Shown here in pieces: positions 1-14,019 of a stretch of 64,000 nt of DNA. The notes beneath the pieces are model-generated. The model was given only the letters and a program-made list of their open reading frames with translations, did no database searches and was not told the origin of the DNA. A program made the position numbers and the translations under genes. The number at the start of each line of letters is the position of its first letter. Positions within the stretch are counted from its first letter, which is position 1. This DNA comes from Capitulum mitella. Lineage: Eukaryota > Arthropoda > Thecostraca > Pollicipedomorpha > Pollicipedidae. The stretch spans positions 11,970,970-12,034,969 of the forward strand of contig CP099841.1 in assembly GCA_030062745.1 (NCBI GenBank). The letters are read 5' to 3'.

Positions 1-879
1 GGCTCTTCCACCAATTCCGCCTGTACGTGACATCATTTTTTATTTGCCCCGAGGCGGTGTTTTTTCCGAGTCCAGGCGCCAAAATGACATAAAAACACAA
101 AGGTGCCACTGGAACGAATTTCATTTGCCCTCCTACACCCACGTTGAATGAGGATTACAAAAAGCAATCACCTGATAACGGTGGAAGTGTAATCGAACAT
201 AACGTCCATCAAACCCGTAGATGTAAGCGCAGTTGCAGTTCAGTCCCCTTCCCGTGTCATGTACTCAACGACAGCCCCTCCCGCAACTTAAAATGCTCCC
301 GGATCTTGATCCTCTTCAGCTGGGTGGCAAGATCGAGCACCTCGCCTGCAGCGCCAATATCTCACCACGGAGGGCGGAGCCGCACACCCGAAGGAATACA
401 GCTAGGTGTGTATGCCTCTTTAACCTTCAGTTTAACCTCTGCCGCCCGGACACCACGTCCCGGGCACGGTTTCATTGCAGGCCGCACAGCCAACGTCAAA
501 AAATATGGATTTTCCTGGGCTGCACAAACCGGAACTCTGCCGAACGTTCCCGGAAAGGAGACGGTGGTTGCCACAAGTCCTGTGGACGCCTTTCGTCGGG
601 CAACCATTCGGCTTTCACATCCACTTAATATCACGGTCAAATCATCCCGCCCGCCAGCACAAACAGACCTCTTCAGAACGGGTGAGTCAGCGCAGCACGG
701 GCATGCGAACCGGGCCGACATTGCTGATTTCAACCAAGTGTGGTAGCCGGATCCACTTTAACGTGCCTCCTATCATCGTGTTCGTCACCCGCTTACGATC
801 GCCACCTGATCAGCCCGACAGCAGATTGGACTGATTAGACCCACAGCAGCTGGACAACCCGGCATCGGAGGCGAGAAGA
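1..879. other. Unassigned DNA
   Basis: Mixed composition. Several overlapping open frames of 120-200 codons on both strands carry no recognisable motif and lack splice-consistent partners. Nothing is called. Confidence 0.3.
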
Positions 880-2440
880 CCCCCTCGCCGCAGAAGCGCC
901 GTTCACTCAGCGAACCGTTCCGCACCGGCGTGCGGCCCCGGGCAGCGTCAGGTCGTGACGCCGCACGCCGACTCGGGACGGCAAGGGCCGACCGGTGGCA
1001 GCTTCCGTGTCAGGACGGCGCTGATCGAGAGCCGATCGCCGCTGCAGCCGGCTCCGGCTGGTAACCCGACCCGTCGGTGGCGTCAGGCGCCGGGCGTCGG
1101 CGGCCATTGTCGGCCGCCGGGAGCCGGCAGCCGTCGGCGTCTCACTCGGGCTGCCTGGGCCGCGCTGCCGTCGGCCGCGCTGCCGGCGCGCTCGACATCC
1201 GCCGGATGTCAGTCCGCTGTTGGAGACTCAGCTCGGCGCCGCAGATGCGGCGGGCGGCCGTCAGCGCTGCTGCGTCCTGGCGGGCCACTCACAGCGCCCC
1301 GACTCACGAGCTCAGCCGCGCCCGACCAGTCACGGCCTTCCTGCTCCGGTCGAACAGCCGTGCCAGGTCATCCACCGCCCTCAGAGTCATCACCGAGATA
1401 CCGCGGCAGGTCGCACGCGGCCCTAGCTGGTCATTGTGAAACAGCCATGTCGGGTTACCCGTGGCTCCCGGCGTCCGCGACGCAGCCCAGTGCGTGGTCG
1501 GCAGCCGCAGAACGGGTCTCTCCCGGCGACGAGAGCTGCGGAGGCTCTCGAGTTCCGGAACACCTCCGCTCGAGAGGACGGGCGAACATGACTCGTCTGA
1601 TGGCGGGAACGCCGTCCCAAGACAATTTCTAAAATCGTTTCGCACATTTTGTCATGATAAAGAAGGCCATGAGCTCTCCTTCACTCCGCGGACCGCTCAG
1701 CGTCACGGCAGCTGCGAATTCGTCCTCGGCGGTTACAGGGAAGTCAGAATTCTCCGAGGTTCCAGGGGTGCCGGGCCCTCTGCGGCCGTAGGGGCGCTGG
1801 AGTAGTGACGCCGCCGGGCTGGGGTGGACGGGCTCCCCGCCCGGCAGCCCGGCGGCTGACCGTGCCGCTGACCGCCGGCCAGGATTAGCCGCCTGTTGGA
1901 CTTGGATTGACTGCAGCCCGTGACGTCAGGCCGGCCGCACCAGGAAGTGACGTCACCCGTCCGGCCGGACTGCAGCGTCGGCGGCGGCGCCTGGCCCGGC
2001 TGCCGCCGGCTCAGCGTCGCCGGAAACCGGCAGCCGGCTCCGATGACCGGCCGCAGCCGCCGAGGCCTCCGACGCCGGAGGCCGGCCGGCCCGCGCGCGG
2101 CGGCGCTGGACGCGGCTCCAGCGGCTCCGGCCGCGCCGCCGTCGGCCGACACCTGGCGCCGGTGTCACGGACTCGACCCCGACTGCCGTGATGTCGCCGG
2201 CTGGACCTGCCCGGTAGCAGGCGCACCCGGAACCGTTTTTTCTTCGGAGCCCGCGCTCCGGCTCGGTGGCACGACTCCGAGCCGGGCTCCGGGATGGGAC
2301 ATTTTTGTTGGCGGGCCCGCATACCGGCGCCGTCGGCCGGACGCCGGATGGTGGCTCGACCGGCACGGTGAGGCGCTGATTCACGGACGGCAAGTGTCAG
2401 GTCTTTCCCGGCTTCCGCGTGGACGGGAGATGGCCGCAGC
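880..2440. other. CpG-rich island without a supported gene
   Basis: Long GC/CpG-dense block, open in several frames on both strands, with low-complexity Ala/Arg/Pro/Gly translations and no family motif. It could be a promoter region or first exon of a gene I cannot see. Confidence 0.4.
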
Positions 2441-2950
2441 TTCCTGGAACTCTGACCTCATTAAGCGAGACGGTTGATGATGAAACCCCCTGGCCTGATC
2501 AGGCAGGACGGCGGGTGATGAGTCCCCCTGACCTGATGAGCTAAGACAGGGGGTGCTGTGGTTCCCAGGCCTGGTCAGACGAGACAGCTGGTACTGAGTG
2601 TCCCGATTCTGTCCCCCCCCCCCCGAGGCCGCAGTCAGCAGCACTGGCTGCGATTCCGTTGGAGCTCACGGCGATTTGGAGTTATTCAGCCGCAGACGGG
2701 GACGAAAGAGCTCTTTCCGTGTGGCCGTTCTGGGATATTAGCTTGCAAACACGACGCAGGAGACTGGAAGCCAAAGGAGCAGAACAACACCCTATTTCCT
2801 GATCGAAAAATCAACAACGAAACATCGCAGAGTGTAGATACGTAAAGAGCTGAAATAGCATACAGTTATTAGATGAATATTTGTTTGCGTTATATGAAAG
2901 AATACTTCGAGCAATACCGTGATCGAAAATCCATTTTTGTTGTTTCTCGC
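2441..2950. other. Unassigned DNA before element F1
   Basis: Short GATGA/CCTGATCAGG-like repeats at 2476-2545 and a poly-C run at 2612. No gene. Confidence 0.3.
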
Positions 2951-5900
2951 ACATGCGGATCCAGAGGGGCAATGTGGACGACGGCGCTCCCCCGAGGCCT
3001 GAGAAGTGGCCGGCCGAAGGGGTTCTTCTCAGGCCCAACAGGAGCCCAAAAGGGGCCTAGTATGAGCTCCATGGGTTCTCTGTGAAAACGTGACGGATTT
3101 TTTATGCAGTAAGTAGGGCTTCTGAGTGGGTCAGATGACCTCTGAGACGCATAAAAGGGCCTAAGAAGCTCGCAAAGGGCACCTGGTACCACAACAGGGC
3201 CCCAACACTGCACATTTCCCCTGAGGCTGCCAGAAGGGTCACAGGGCCCCTGAAACGGCAAGGATGAGGACTGAGTTCCTTCCTAGGATAGCACAGAGGC
3301 CCCTGGGTTGTAAGAGGTGCTCCGAAGGGGTTTCAGGACCTGTGTGAAAAGCTGAAGGTTCCTGATACAGTCAGAGGGCCTCCGGGAGAGTCAATGAGAC
3401 CCTGAGACGGCAAGACGGCCCCTAAGATGGATAGAAGGCCTCTGAAAGTCTCCAAGGGTCTCTGGGAACGCAAGAGGGGTCCAACGCGTTCAAGGGTCCA
3501 TGAGACCGCTAAAAGAGCCAGAGAAGCCCCTGAGACGGCAAGAGCTTAACCCTATTCCCGGAGGGCTAGACGGTATGGTCGATTCCCGGCAGGGGGGCGG
3601 ATACGCCCCCCCTGAGATCTCGAGAACTACTTGTCCGATTTCATCGCAACAAACGGCAATCGATTCGCCGTGACGTGAACTACATTTTTATAAAAAGAAA
3701 TTTTCAAAATTTCGAAATTTGTGGATACAGGGGGGCAAAAAGGTCAAAATGGGGGGTACTTTTGGACTTCCTATAACTCCGTTGTTTATGGACCGATTTC
3801 GATGAAACTGGCATCAATCGAGAGATTATGGATAGGGCTTTTACCATGGGTCCGCAAATGTGAAATTTTGAGAAAATTCATGGGCGTTCACAGGGTTTCA
3901 AAAATAGGAGGATTAGTTTTCTAACAACTGAATGAACAAAAGAGGCAAACACCCTTTTTTGGCTTCTGCTAGTCATGTTATACTAAAGAAGTACAAATCG
4001 CATTACCATGTTTGTATAATGTTAGCATAGGCGGTGCCAGAGATATGAAAAAGGGGGAACTGTCACGGTCACATGTTTCTCAGATCAACTTGTGACCTTT
4101 GACCTTAAATGACCTCTAGTGACCTTAGGGTCACTTGGAATGATCTCGTGTGCATTTAATATTATCTGTAAACGTTTTCAATCATTTGAATTCACTCTAT
4201 TTCAAAAATTTCATTTTTTGGCTATTGCGATATAGGGTACGCGCACTGACATTTTAGGTCATATCTCCGTGACCCGACCCGATATCAAGCTAAAACTTGG
4301 TACACAAGTAGAGGGCACCCTTGTACGTCATATACATTCCGGGTTTTGCATTTGAAAAAATGGCACCAAAATTATAGCGAAAAAACAAATTTTGACTTTT
4401 GACCTTGACCTGACCTTGTAAAATGACCTCAGATAAACAAAGTTAAATCCGCACATTGCCCAACTATTAAGCTATACATCCATATAAAGTTTTAAGTTCT
4501 ATCGTTAAAACTCTGTTTTTGGCAGACATTTTCATTTTACCCTTAACATGGCCAAAAATGGCATGAGGTGCCTCCCAAAAACGTTGCCTGGCTCCGCCCC
4601 TGAGCAAGATAGAATTTTGAAATTTTGTCACAGCACGTAGAAAGAATAGCTAAGAAAATTCACCAAGTTTCGTAAAGCTGCGTTAAAAAGCCTTGAATTG
4701 GCAAGCAAAAAACCCGAGGGGGGCGGATTCCGCCCCCCCCCCTGCCGGGATTAGGGTTAAGAGAGTGCGTAGCACGGAAAAAGAGGATCTTGGCCAGCCA
4801 GAGTGGTCCTCTGAACGGGGACTGATCAGTGATCTCAGCCTCGAGAGGGGCCCCAAACGGGCTACCCTGGTCTTTTTGAGGATCTGCAATCGGGGGCCAC
4901 GGGAAGGTCAGGTGGGTCCTAAGGTGGTAAGATGGACCCCTACACGGCAGATGGCTCCTGAGACCTCCAGAAGAGTCAAAGGGCCTCTGCGAGGCAAAGA
5001 CGACAAAGAGGACCTCTGAGACGGTATGGGGGCTGTGTACGGCCAGAGTCCCCGAGTGTGTTAGGCGGGCTTTGGGCACGGAAAAGGTCCCCTGAGACTG
5101 CCAGTGAGGCCCCTGAAGCACCAAAAAAGGCCCCTCATACGTCAAGACGGGCCCTCAGATTGTCAGATATCCCCGATGTAACAGAGGAAGATCCATGATA
5201 CAGCCATGGAGACCACCGGAGACGTTCAGAGAGCCCATGACACTGCACGGGGGCCCTACAGTTGCCAAACGGTGAGACTGATCACTAGCTTCCCTAGCAA
5301 TAGGGGCTGCTATTGCTAGCGACTGCCATACTGCTAGGGACTGCTAGGGACTGCCCTGAGACGACCAGAGGGGCCCAGAAACTTCTTAACGAGGAGACGT
5401 CCAGACATCTCTCGAAACTGCTAAAGGATCTAGAGCACTGTCAGAGGCGCCTCTGTCACGGCAGACAGAGACTTACAGAGGGCCCTTGTTACTGCCTGAA
5501 GGTTTCCTTAGACGGCAAAAACTTACCAAGGATGACAAAAGGGAACCCGAGATGGCTTAAGTGTCCCTAAAATTGCCAGGTGGTTCCATGAAACTGGCCG
5601 AGGTGCCCCTGAAACTGCCAAAGGAGCGCCAGAAACGTCCGAGAGATACTTCAAACTGTAAGAAGGACCTGAGACCACTGGAGGATCCTGACATGGCAGA
5701 GGATCCGAGACCACCAAAAGAACCCTTGGAAATGCAAGAACAAACCTAACATAAGCTAGCAAAACAGCCTCCAGAAACTACGAGGGGGAGGGGCTCCTGG
5801 ACGAGATTTCAAATAGAGGGAGGGACACAGCTGCCTAGAATGCCGCCTTTTTCATATTTTGGCCTCTATGAATGGGGGCAAAACGCAGTTTTCTCAAATA

Positions 5901-6084
5901 AGGTGACGTGCTTGAATTTTGTGGTTATTTGATGTGGTAAAGAACGGAAAATTACATCAGATATTTCCCCCTGGACTCGAGCAGATTAAAACTTTTTCAC
6001 ACCTGAAGAGCAAAAAATGGGGGGAGCAGGAGGGGCCCCGCGCTGACCATTCGCCCCCTCCTGGCGAAATCCTGGATCCGTCCC
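2951..6084 (+). mobile_element. Family F copy 1: non-autonomous hAT-like element packed with ~20-bp repeats
   Basis: Ends carry a short inverted motif (ATGCGGATCCAGAGGGG left; complement of CCTGGATCCG right), resembling hAT-type termini. The interior is a long series of degenerate units around GGCCCCTGAGACGGCAAGAG, roughly every 20 bases. Without the 1.2-kb TTAA insertion it is about 1.9 kb, close to the inverted copy at 15485-17510, with which it can be aligned over its length. No transposase frame. Superfamily assignment rests on the ends only. Confidence 0.7.
3546..4760 (+). mobile_element. Element B1: piggyBac-like non-autonomous transposon
   Basis: TTAA at 3546-3549 and 4757-4760 bound an element beginning CCCTATTCCCGG and ending CCGGGATTAGGG, giving terminal inverted repeats. 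TTAA target duplication and CCC ends are piggyBac hallmarks. The inverted F copy has a single TTAA at 16974-16977 with matching flanks, so this is a clean insertion. No transposase. The interior has many AGGTCA half-sites, including TGACCTTTGACCT at 4093. Confidence 0.85.
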
Positions 6085-8019
6085 TGGTTTCTAAACAACA
6101 TGAAACAGCAGACGTTTCCAACCCTGTACACCAGCCAATGGCTGAATTGAGCCCGGTCCGGCCAGACGGACCAGACGGGTGCGGCAGTGGAACAATCACG
6201 ATACAATAGTCTAAACGAGCGCAAGTTGGCTCGGCGGACGGCGTCGCGCCTCTCACAGAACTTTGTCTGCCGCGCTGGCGCCGACACGGTTAGCCGGCTC
6301 GGAGCCCATTGGCGGCCCAATTCAATCCACGGTCAAGTGCGTCCGTTCATCAGGGCGATAGTCCGGAATAAGAGGCTTCCGGACGCGGCCGGGGTTTGGC
6401 CTGGGGTGCTGGCGGTGACCTCCTCGAGCTGCATACGCCACGAGCATGAATAGACGGCGGCCGAAGATACGATTCAACGTCCGTAATGTTCCGTGCACGT
6501 ACCACGAATAACGACGGCTGCAAATCAACTTCTTGGCTCGACAAAATAAGCCATTTGGAGTCGTTTACCAAAGAAAGAAAGGAGACCAGCAAGGGCACAC
6601 AGATGTGGCGATAGCTTTGAGCCGGTTGACGCCGACCCGAAGATGATTGATGAGCCAAATTCATGGCTCCTGCCTGCTGTGACCGTAAAAGGAGCTGAAC
6701 GCTTTCCACGTGCAGAATGCCATTAACAAGTTGCATGCGGCGTTTGGAGGCGGCTTAGGCGGGGTGGGGATGACAGCCTGTCCGCCGCGGCCGTGTGCAG
6801 CCGAGAACAAATCTTCCCGACCCCACTGCTCAAGGGCTGCACCAGCCAGAGGTCAGGCGGCGGCCAGTTTGGCACGCACCGGACCTGGCCGGCGGTGAAG
6901 GGCCTGGCACGCGCCACCGCGCTGGACCGGCGCTGGAGTGTTGTACCTGACACCGGCGTGGTCCATGAGGGAGGGGCTGTATGTGCAGTGCCTGTCGAGC
7001 AACGAGCCTGACACGTGCTGAAACAAGTCGCCCATCAGTGATATCACAGGGTACTTCTTATGGGCTAGTTTGCAAGAGAAACAGATTGGGTGTCGCCTTT
7101 GCATACAAATGCACGCCCTGGTGCACCAAGGAAAAGTCTATTCTCCTCGTGTCCCATCGAAACAGGTTTGTGAATAATCCACGAGTGCTTAAGGTCATGC
7201 CTGGTCGGGTTTCATGACTGTTGCTTGCTTGATTGCAAATCGTTTCAATCAGTGATTCAAACGTCGCGGCGGCGCACTCCTTTCAGCATCTTGTTGTATC
7301 TTGGCACGGCTTGGGACGGAGCTACAAGTCTCCTGCATGTAAATCCGAGACAGGAAAAGCCAGTTTCGTCAGGCGGCATCAATGGTAAGTGAGTCGTGAC
7401 GCCGAGGTGTGGTCCATTCGTCTCAATGAGACGACGTCGAGTGCGGAGTGCGGCATCCACCTGCCTTATATGATACGCAGGTGTCAAGCTGCTTTTGGAG
7501 GACCCAAACTTAGTGTTAAAACCAACGTGCTGCTGAAACGAACAGAAAATGATGAATTGATAACGAGTAGCTCCAAATGATGTTATACTCCATGCCAGCT
7601 GTTCGGTAATTTCACTTCCAAAGCAAGCGATTTAAAATTCAGCTCAATACATAACATTTGCATTGTTACGGCGGGCGTATGGTGGGAATGCTGTGACATT
7701 TATTGTGGAAAGCACAGAGCTTATATTTATATTTTGATATTTATATATTTAGCTTGTGTTACCCCGTCTTTATCCCCTTGTTCAGGTGACAGCTGACAGC
7801 AGATATGAGCGACAAAGTGATGGTCATTCAAGCTTAACGAGGCGCCAGCGTGTGGGGTTAAGATGACAACCATCGCTTGCAGCAACGGTGGTATCTACCA
7901 ATTACGCAAACTTAAGACTGAGTACAAACCTAGTTGCCAGCAGGCCTGGACGAAATCGTGCCCTAAAGTCGTCACGATTCCCAAAACACTAATCCAGCGC
8001 TCAGATCGTCATGCACGTG
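6085..8019. other. Unassigned intergenic DNA
   Basis: No repeat family, splice-consistent exon or motif recognised. Moderate GC to 6900, then AT-richer. Confidence 0.3.
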
Positions 8020-9420
8020 CGCGGCCCGCTTTGTTCGGGCCGAGCAGTCTGACGTCAGTGGCAGGCCTCACACTCGGCGCCACACTGCCGAGCGCGCCCG
8101 CGAAGCCATGTCCGAGACAGACGCGATTTTCCGCTTCAGTTGGCGCACGTGAGTGTGAGTTGCACAACGGCGGCCGGCCACAGTCGGGCGGCGCGGCGTC
8201 GGCCGGCCGCCGGGAGGCCGGCGCGATCTAATCGGGCGTCGGCGTAACAATGGCCGGGCGTTGCGCGACCGGCCGCCGCAGCCGCGCCAGAGGCGGCCGC
8301 CGACGCCGGACCGCGCTCCGCAGCCATACAGTACCGCAGTTCCAGCTCGCCGGTTCAGCTCCGGCGGACTCGGCGACCGCTGCCCCGAAGGAGGAGCCGA
8401 TCCGGCGACCCCGGGGGCGGACGGGACGGCCAGTCAGTCGGCCTTCGCGGAACTGCCCGCTTCCCGTCCGCAGGCAGCAACCGGGGTTTTCGGGGGCACG
8501 CTCCGCAGATGTCCGGTTAGCTCCCAGTCGGCGACAAGGCGGACGGCAGGGACTCGGCGACTGGGAGCCCCTGCCGACGTTCCGTCAGGCTCCCAGTGAG
8601 CGGGGGCGGACGGCGGGCCGGCCGCGGCCGCCGATATTTTCGTGTTTTCACATTCCATGTTGTGTGGCGCCCTTGGGCGAGGCGCATTGTCTTGCTTTCG
8701 TTTCGTGCTCTGTTGTCTTCCTGTGGACCTCTGTTGCGGTGACGATGTTGATGTTCGCACAGTCAACACCCACACACCATCTGCAATTGCTATGTACTGA
8801 TGCAGTGTGCTTGCTTGGCAAATGTGTCTCTTTTCAGATCCGTAATATCAGAGCGGCGATCTCCGGCAGCATCTTCAGAATCATTCCGGTGCGTTTCCCC
8901 TGTTTTGGCCTTGTTCCCCTTGCCTTTACAAACCAGACATCTATGAACTGACATAAAGTCACTTTCGCCTAAACGGCAACGAACTTAACGTAGCTGTCCC
9001 TCCAGGCAGTGACCTTATGGTCAGCCTAATGAAAAAACGACCGCGGCCGCCGCGGACGCCCCCTGTCGCCGCTCCGACCGTCGGCGGTACGGACGGCAGG
9101 GGTGATCGTCGGGGCCGAGCCGGCGCCGCTGCCGACGGGGGCCCACCAGCAGTCCGCGGGCCACGTCGGGCCGGTGTTCGGCCGCGCGTGAGCCGGCAAT
9201 CGGTCCGTCACCGGCCCTGTTTAAACCGCAAACACCGGCGGCGCCGATCGGGCCAGCTAATCGAAAGCTAAAAGAAAGCCCGAGCTGAGCCCGCCGCCGC
9301 CTGTGTGCCAGCCGTTTCGCCAAATTCCCCTGCAAGGGAGCGGCAGAGCAAATATCCGGCCGCGCAGCGGCAACCGGGGAAACGTGAGCACTGCGCAAAC
9401 GGCAGCTGTCACGAGAACCG
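8020..9420. other. Two CpG-rich islands (8020-8640 and 9020-9420)
   Basis: Same character as the block at 880-2440. The open frame 8250-8951 begins Arg/Pro-rich and ends in an AT-rich hydrophobic stretch, which is not one coherent protein. No gene is called. Confidence 0.4.
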
Positions 9421-12001
9421 CGGCGCGTGACTCTGCCAAATCATTCGAAATAAAAGGGGCCATGTGCTCAGTCAGCAGATAAAGTGCAACGCGGAGTATT
9501 CCCGTCTGTTTTATACAGTAAACGTTTGTAATCATGCGTTCCAAGAAACTCTGCACGACCCGTTTCCTTGGATCGGTTTCTTTTATCTCTCTATTTGCTC
9601 AGGATCCTGCACTGCTCTATCTCCGTTTCAATGAAAAGCAATAAAATCGTTTTTTGTAACTAAATATTTCGACATAGATCCTATCAGCGAATTAAACCCA
9701 AAAGGTCGGAGAAAACTGCACTCCTGAGCTTAACACAAAATTAGAATTGCCAGCCTATACAACACATCTAGGCGCATTTCCATGCATCTGCATTTAATGC
9801 TTTCAAGTTCCCGTGGCCAGCACAACAGATAGTGATGTTAATTGTTAACAGATGATGATAATTCAAAATGTTTCCTTCCTTTTCATTTGGGTTTCAGATT
9901 CTTTTGTTGGCTCGTTCAGCCAATATTTTTTCTTTGACACTGTCTGTTAGTTCTGAAAGTTGTCTACGCATTTTTGGTGATTTTCAACATCATCAACAAA
10001 ATCTGAATTCTCCGTAAAAAAATCAGTCAATTTGAAATTTGGCATACCTGAAGTAATTGTACCTAAGATACATATCAATTCATCGAGCTCAAAAAACACA
10101 AGAGATGTCTTCTAGGGGTCTATCAGGGAAACGGATTACTCCGATCTCGAACTTTCACAAACATTCCAGCACTCGGCTTTGCCTCGTGCAAGAATTTTCG
10201 TGAAAAGTCTCGACCAGAATATTCCATTTCCCTGGTATCGTTCAAGAATGTACATTTCAGTTATTTTGCAATCTGAAAAGGCAACCAATTTTGATTTTTT
10301 CCTACGTGCTAGTCGACGCCGGTGAGCTGAATAACATGCTTTTTGGGTTTCAAGGTACGTCGACGTAAGTTCACATGATGCCCTTTCGACGGCGACTGAA
10401 ACAAAGAAAAGTTTTTCTTTCTATTTTCAGTTGCGGTGAGGAAATGTGTCGGCACAGCTGGCCGTTCTGGGAAGCACAATTGACGTGGTTCGCTGAACTG
10501 GGGCAGCTCCTACCATCGCAGGCACTCTCGTTTTCTGCAAAATGTTCCTTCCGAACGGAAAAGGAGCACAAAACACGGGTATAAAAATATTACTCTGCCT
10601 CCGTCCCAAATCAGCGAATCTGAATCATGATTTGGACAGCGACTAATAAGACAGTCCTTATAGTCCTATGAGCGACGTCGGGTCCATTTTCACCTTGATG
10701 CTCTTTGGAATCCAACAAAGTGTGAATCGTCACGGCGATTATGAAGACCGGTCAGGTCTGATCATTACGAGCGCATTTATAACCAACCTTCTCATACTCG
10801 TGACAAAGCTCGAGCTGGATCTTGTATTAGTAGAACATCCTGGCACAGTGTTACGGCCACAGCAGTGTTAAGGCCTCACTCGGGCACGACCGGCGACTAA
10901 CTAGACCTTTAGAAACAAATAAACAAACCTGCTGATCGTAACTGGTGTCGTAACATAGCGGTTGTACCCACACCAGGTCACTCTTAACCGCATTTCCTTC
11001 ATGTCCATGCAATATATCTGTCGAACAAAGCCTCCATTAGAGTTTGGCCTGTCGGCGGTGCGGCATTAGGGCCCTGTGAAGAGCAATACTTTGGCGTGGC
11101 AAGGTCGCGTTGAAGTATTTGATTGCTCGATGCTCGACTCAAAATTTATCCTCAATACTAATTTTATTTATGTCATTTTGTGAGCACGTGAGAGCCTGGC
11201 CACCTTAAGCGCAGCATACACAGTCCAAGTGCAGCCACAGGGGAAAATTGCCACAGCCGACCAACGCTGTTTCAGTTCTTTATTGCATCTTAATCGTAAC
11301 GACCGGGACCTTACAATATGACGAAATAAGGCGAAGCCAACGCAGCGTTTACACAGAACGTAACAAATAAAACAACGACATTCGGCAAAATAAACGCAGG
11401 AATTTCTTCAGTAAAAACAGCGGCATGGCACGAGGTTCGTGTGTATATCTGATACGTCTATGCTCCGAGCCTAACGAAATCATTGTTTTGAAATCTCACC
11501 AAAACGACGCAGCGGATGTAATAACCATGACGCTTCGAACTTTCGGGAACTGGAACCAGGCCAGACGCCATCGGAATGTCCCAAAACCATTTAAGCACAA
11601 TCTGCATTGTACCAACACCTGCTCGTCAAAATCCACAAGGCTGGTCCTCCCTCATCCATCAAGGCTAAAAGTAAGTTTCTGCCCGACGAAATCGTGAACA
11701 ATCCGTTGTATAATTGCCACCAATGTAAAAAATGTATCATCCTGTTTCTAACCATACTTTCCACTACTTGATTTTCTAAAAAAATAACAACAAAATCGTA
11801 ACGATAACGTACCACTCAGCAAGGATGTGTAGACCCTGCATGCATCTCCAAGCGATTAATGACGTCATATATATGAAAATTCTATTCTGTTGCCACAAAC
11901 TGAACTTGGAGGAACTGCTGAATTATTACGCCGTTATATTATTGTATTAGATAATTGTTGGGATATCTGATATCAGTATTATTACATTATGACATTTAAC
12001 A

Positions 12002-12170
12002 CTCGTTAGATTACATTAGGTTGCTAGGTTGGATTGTACTGGGCTAGGTTACATAAGGTTAGGTTAGGTTAGGTTAGGCTAGGTTAGGTTAGGTTAGGTC
12101 AGGCTAGGCTAGGCTAGGTTAGGTTAGGTTAGGTTAGGTTAGGTTACTATGTTAGGTTAGGGTTAATTTT
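12002..12170 (+). repeat. Interstitial (TTAGG)n telomere-like block
   Basis: About 30 mostly perfect pentamers GGTTA/TTAGG with GGCTA variants. TTAGG is the ancestral arthropod telomere repeat. The block is internal, flanked by AT-rich unique DNA. Confidence 0.9.
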
Positions 12171-12366
12171 TATTTATTGTTTTATTTCACTTCCTAATAT
12201 TTTCCAGTTCTGTTCCGTGATTTCTTTTCCAGATATTTTATTTCACTGCTTTTTATTTTTTGGTATTTTTCAAATTGCAACTTCACTTTTCCATCTTTGT
12301 AACATTTTTACTTTTTATTATTATTGTTTTTTTGTTATTAATATTACTATTTCATTATTATGATTA

Positions 12367-12393
12367 CTATTATTATTATTATTATTATTATTA
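12367..12393 (+). repeat. (ATT)n microsatellite
   Basis: Run of ATT triplets in AT-rich DNA downstream of the TTAGG block. Confidence 0.9.
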
Positions 12394-14019
12394 CAGCGAC
12401 TAACTTTTTTATTTTAAAGATAATTTATATCGCATTAGTTATTTCCCCAACCTTCTTTATTACTCTTGATTGGACCTTGAGTCCGAGCGACGACCAATGA
12501 GAGTCGAGATCTCACGTAAACAAACTATTTAACGCAGAAACGTCTAAAATCCCTACGCGAGCGTCTGGCGGTTAGTATACCAGTCATAACGCAATCTGTT
12601 TCGGGGGAAATAATGTGTGTTTCAGGTTTTTCCGGCTGAAATCGTAAGTACTTCTTATCAATATTGCATCTGAAGCGCCATGCAACCACTACTACGATTA
12701 CTTTCCCTCGAAGTAAGCGCTCGGTCAAAATCTTACTGTTGGCCCCGGTCAAAGTGGTGAATGTGTGGCGGTTACTGGCGCCCAAGATTTAGTCAGGTCA
12801 GGCCGAAAAAAACGCCCGCAACGGTCTGGTAAAAGCTCACATAAATCTACATTCTGAGCCTATGCAGCCGATCCATCCAAGCCTTCAACAATCGATTCGG
12901 CGAACGTGATAAATCTGACAGTGATATGTGGTACGCTGTCCAGGCCACCTGAGACTGCGCGAAACCGACGTGTAAAACGGCAGATGAGCACGCGTTCATC
13001 AGCGGCTCGAATGATTTGTGTCTATGGGATCGACGGTCTCCGAAATCTGACAAAGCAACGCCGCGTGCGCGATAAATGCGCAGCGAAGCACCATTCGGCG
13101 TACATGCGCCACATAAAACGCCACAGAGAATCGCCTGGAAACAGCTGCAGATAACTCATGCCCAAAGTCTACGAGACTCATTGATATGATTCCCACAAAG
13201 ACTATGAGACCTGACCAGGATTTGATGAGTGCTGCTTGGACCGTAGATCTGTCCGATATTATACGTATACGAATATGAGAGGGATGAGGCTTTGATCAGG
13301 CAACTTCAAAAGGTATTAATCCGTTTCGTGTGACATGCAAGTGCATGTGGGCATCATTATCTCCGCCAGGCGTTTATCAATCATTCGTAATATTTTGCCG
13401 AGTTTTCTGGTCGTCCTGAGCCCAGGACCTACTGCGCGGCACTTGCCCTGTGTACCCCTGTCCTTGCTACTCTGACGTTCAAGGTCAACGCACAAGGACA
13501 CGTATCTTGTCAGCGAAAATGCACCCGTGACTTTGTAGCGTTTTCTGTATCCGTAACACTAGAAATGAAAACATGTAGTGCCCAGAAGACTACTGTTTTA
13601 CGCACCAGTATTCAATCCATGACGGCAGGTGCGAAGGAGCCGAGTTAATGGATTTCACAATTTCAAATAATCCAAGTTGACCTTGCCCTTGTACCGGAAA
13701 AGGGCGTTGAAAACGGAGGAGTACGGTGTACTTTCCAACGATTACAGGCCGGCTAGGACGTGCTCCTTATCACAGGCCCTTTAAATCAGCTGTTTGTTTG
13801 AACTACGCTTTCGGCGGAGCACTTCACGGTTTGTCGCCTTCAGTCAAACGAGCAGGTCAGGGCGATGTGCGGCTGTGATGTCTGCGACGCATCTGGGATC
13901 CGATTTAACCGCACCTCCGCGCATACCTGCCACTTTTCGCGTGAGCTCAAGCCGAACGAGTGCTATCAGGACGATAACCCCTCATTATCCGCTGCTAGTT
14001 CCCGTATCTGCGCCTGAGT

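Larger units (their letters stand above)
9421..14019. other. AT-rich intergenic DNA with the TTAGG block
   Basis: Apart from the TTAGG and ATT repeats at 12002-12393 I see no gene or element. Confidence 0.3.

Noticed and set aside
3000..5770. Short open frames within element F1 (for example 4693-5019)
   Set aside because: They only read the degenerate 20-bp repeat in one frame; the inverted copy does not keep them.
8250..8951. 233-codon plus-strand frame
   Set aside because: Half is GC-rich low complexity and half is AT-rich; it crosses a sharp composition change with no domain.
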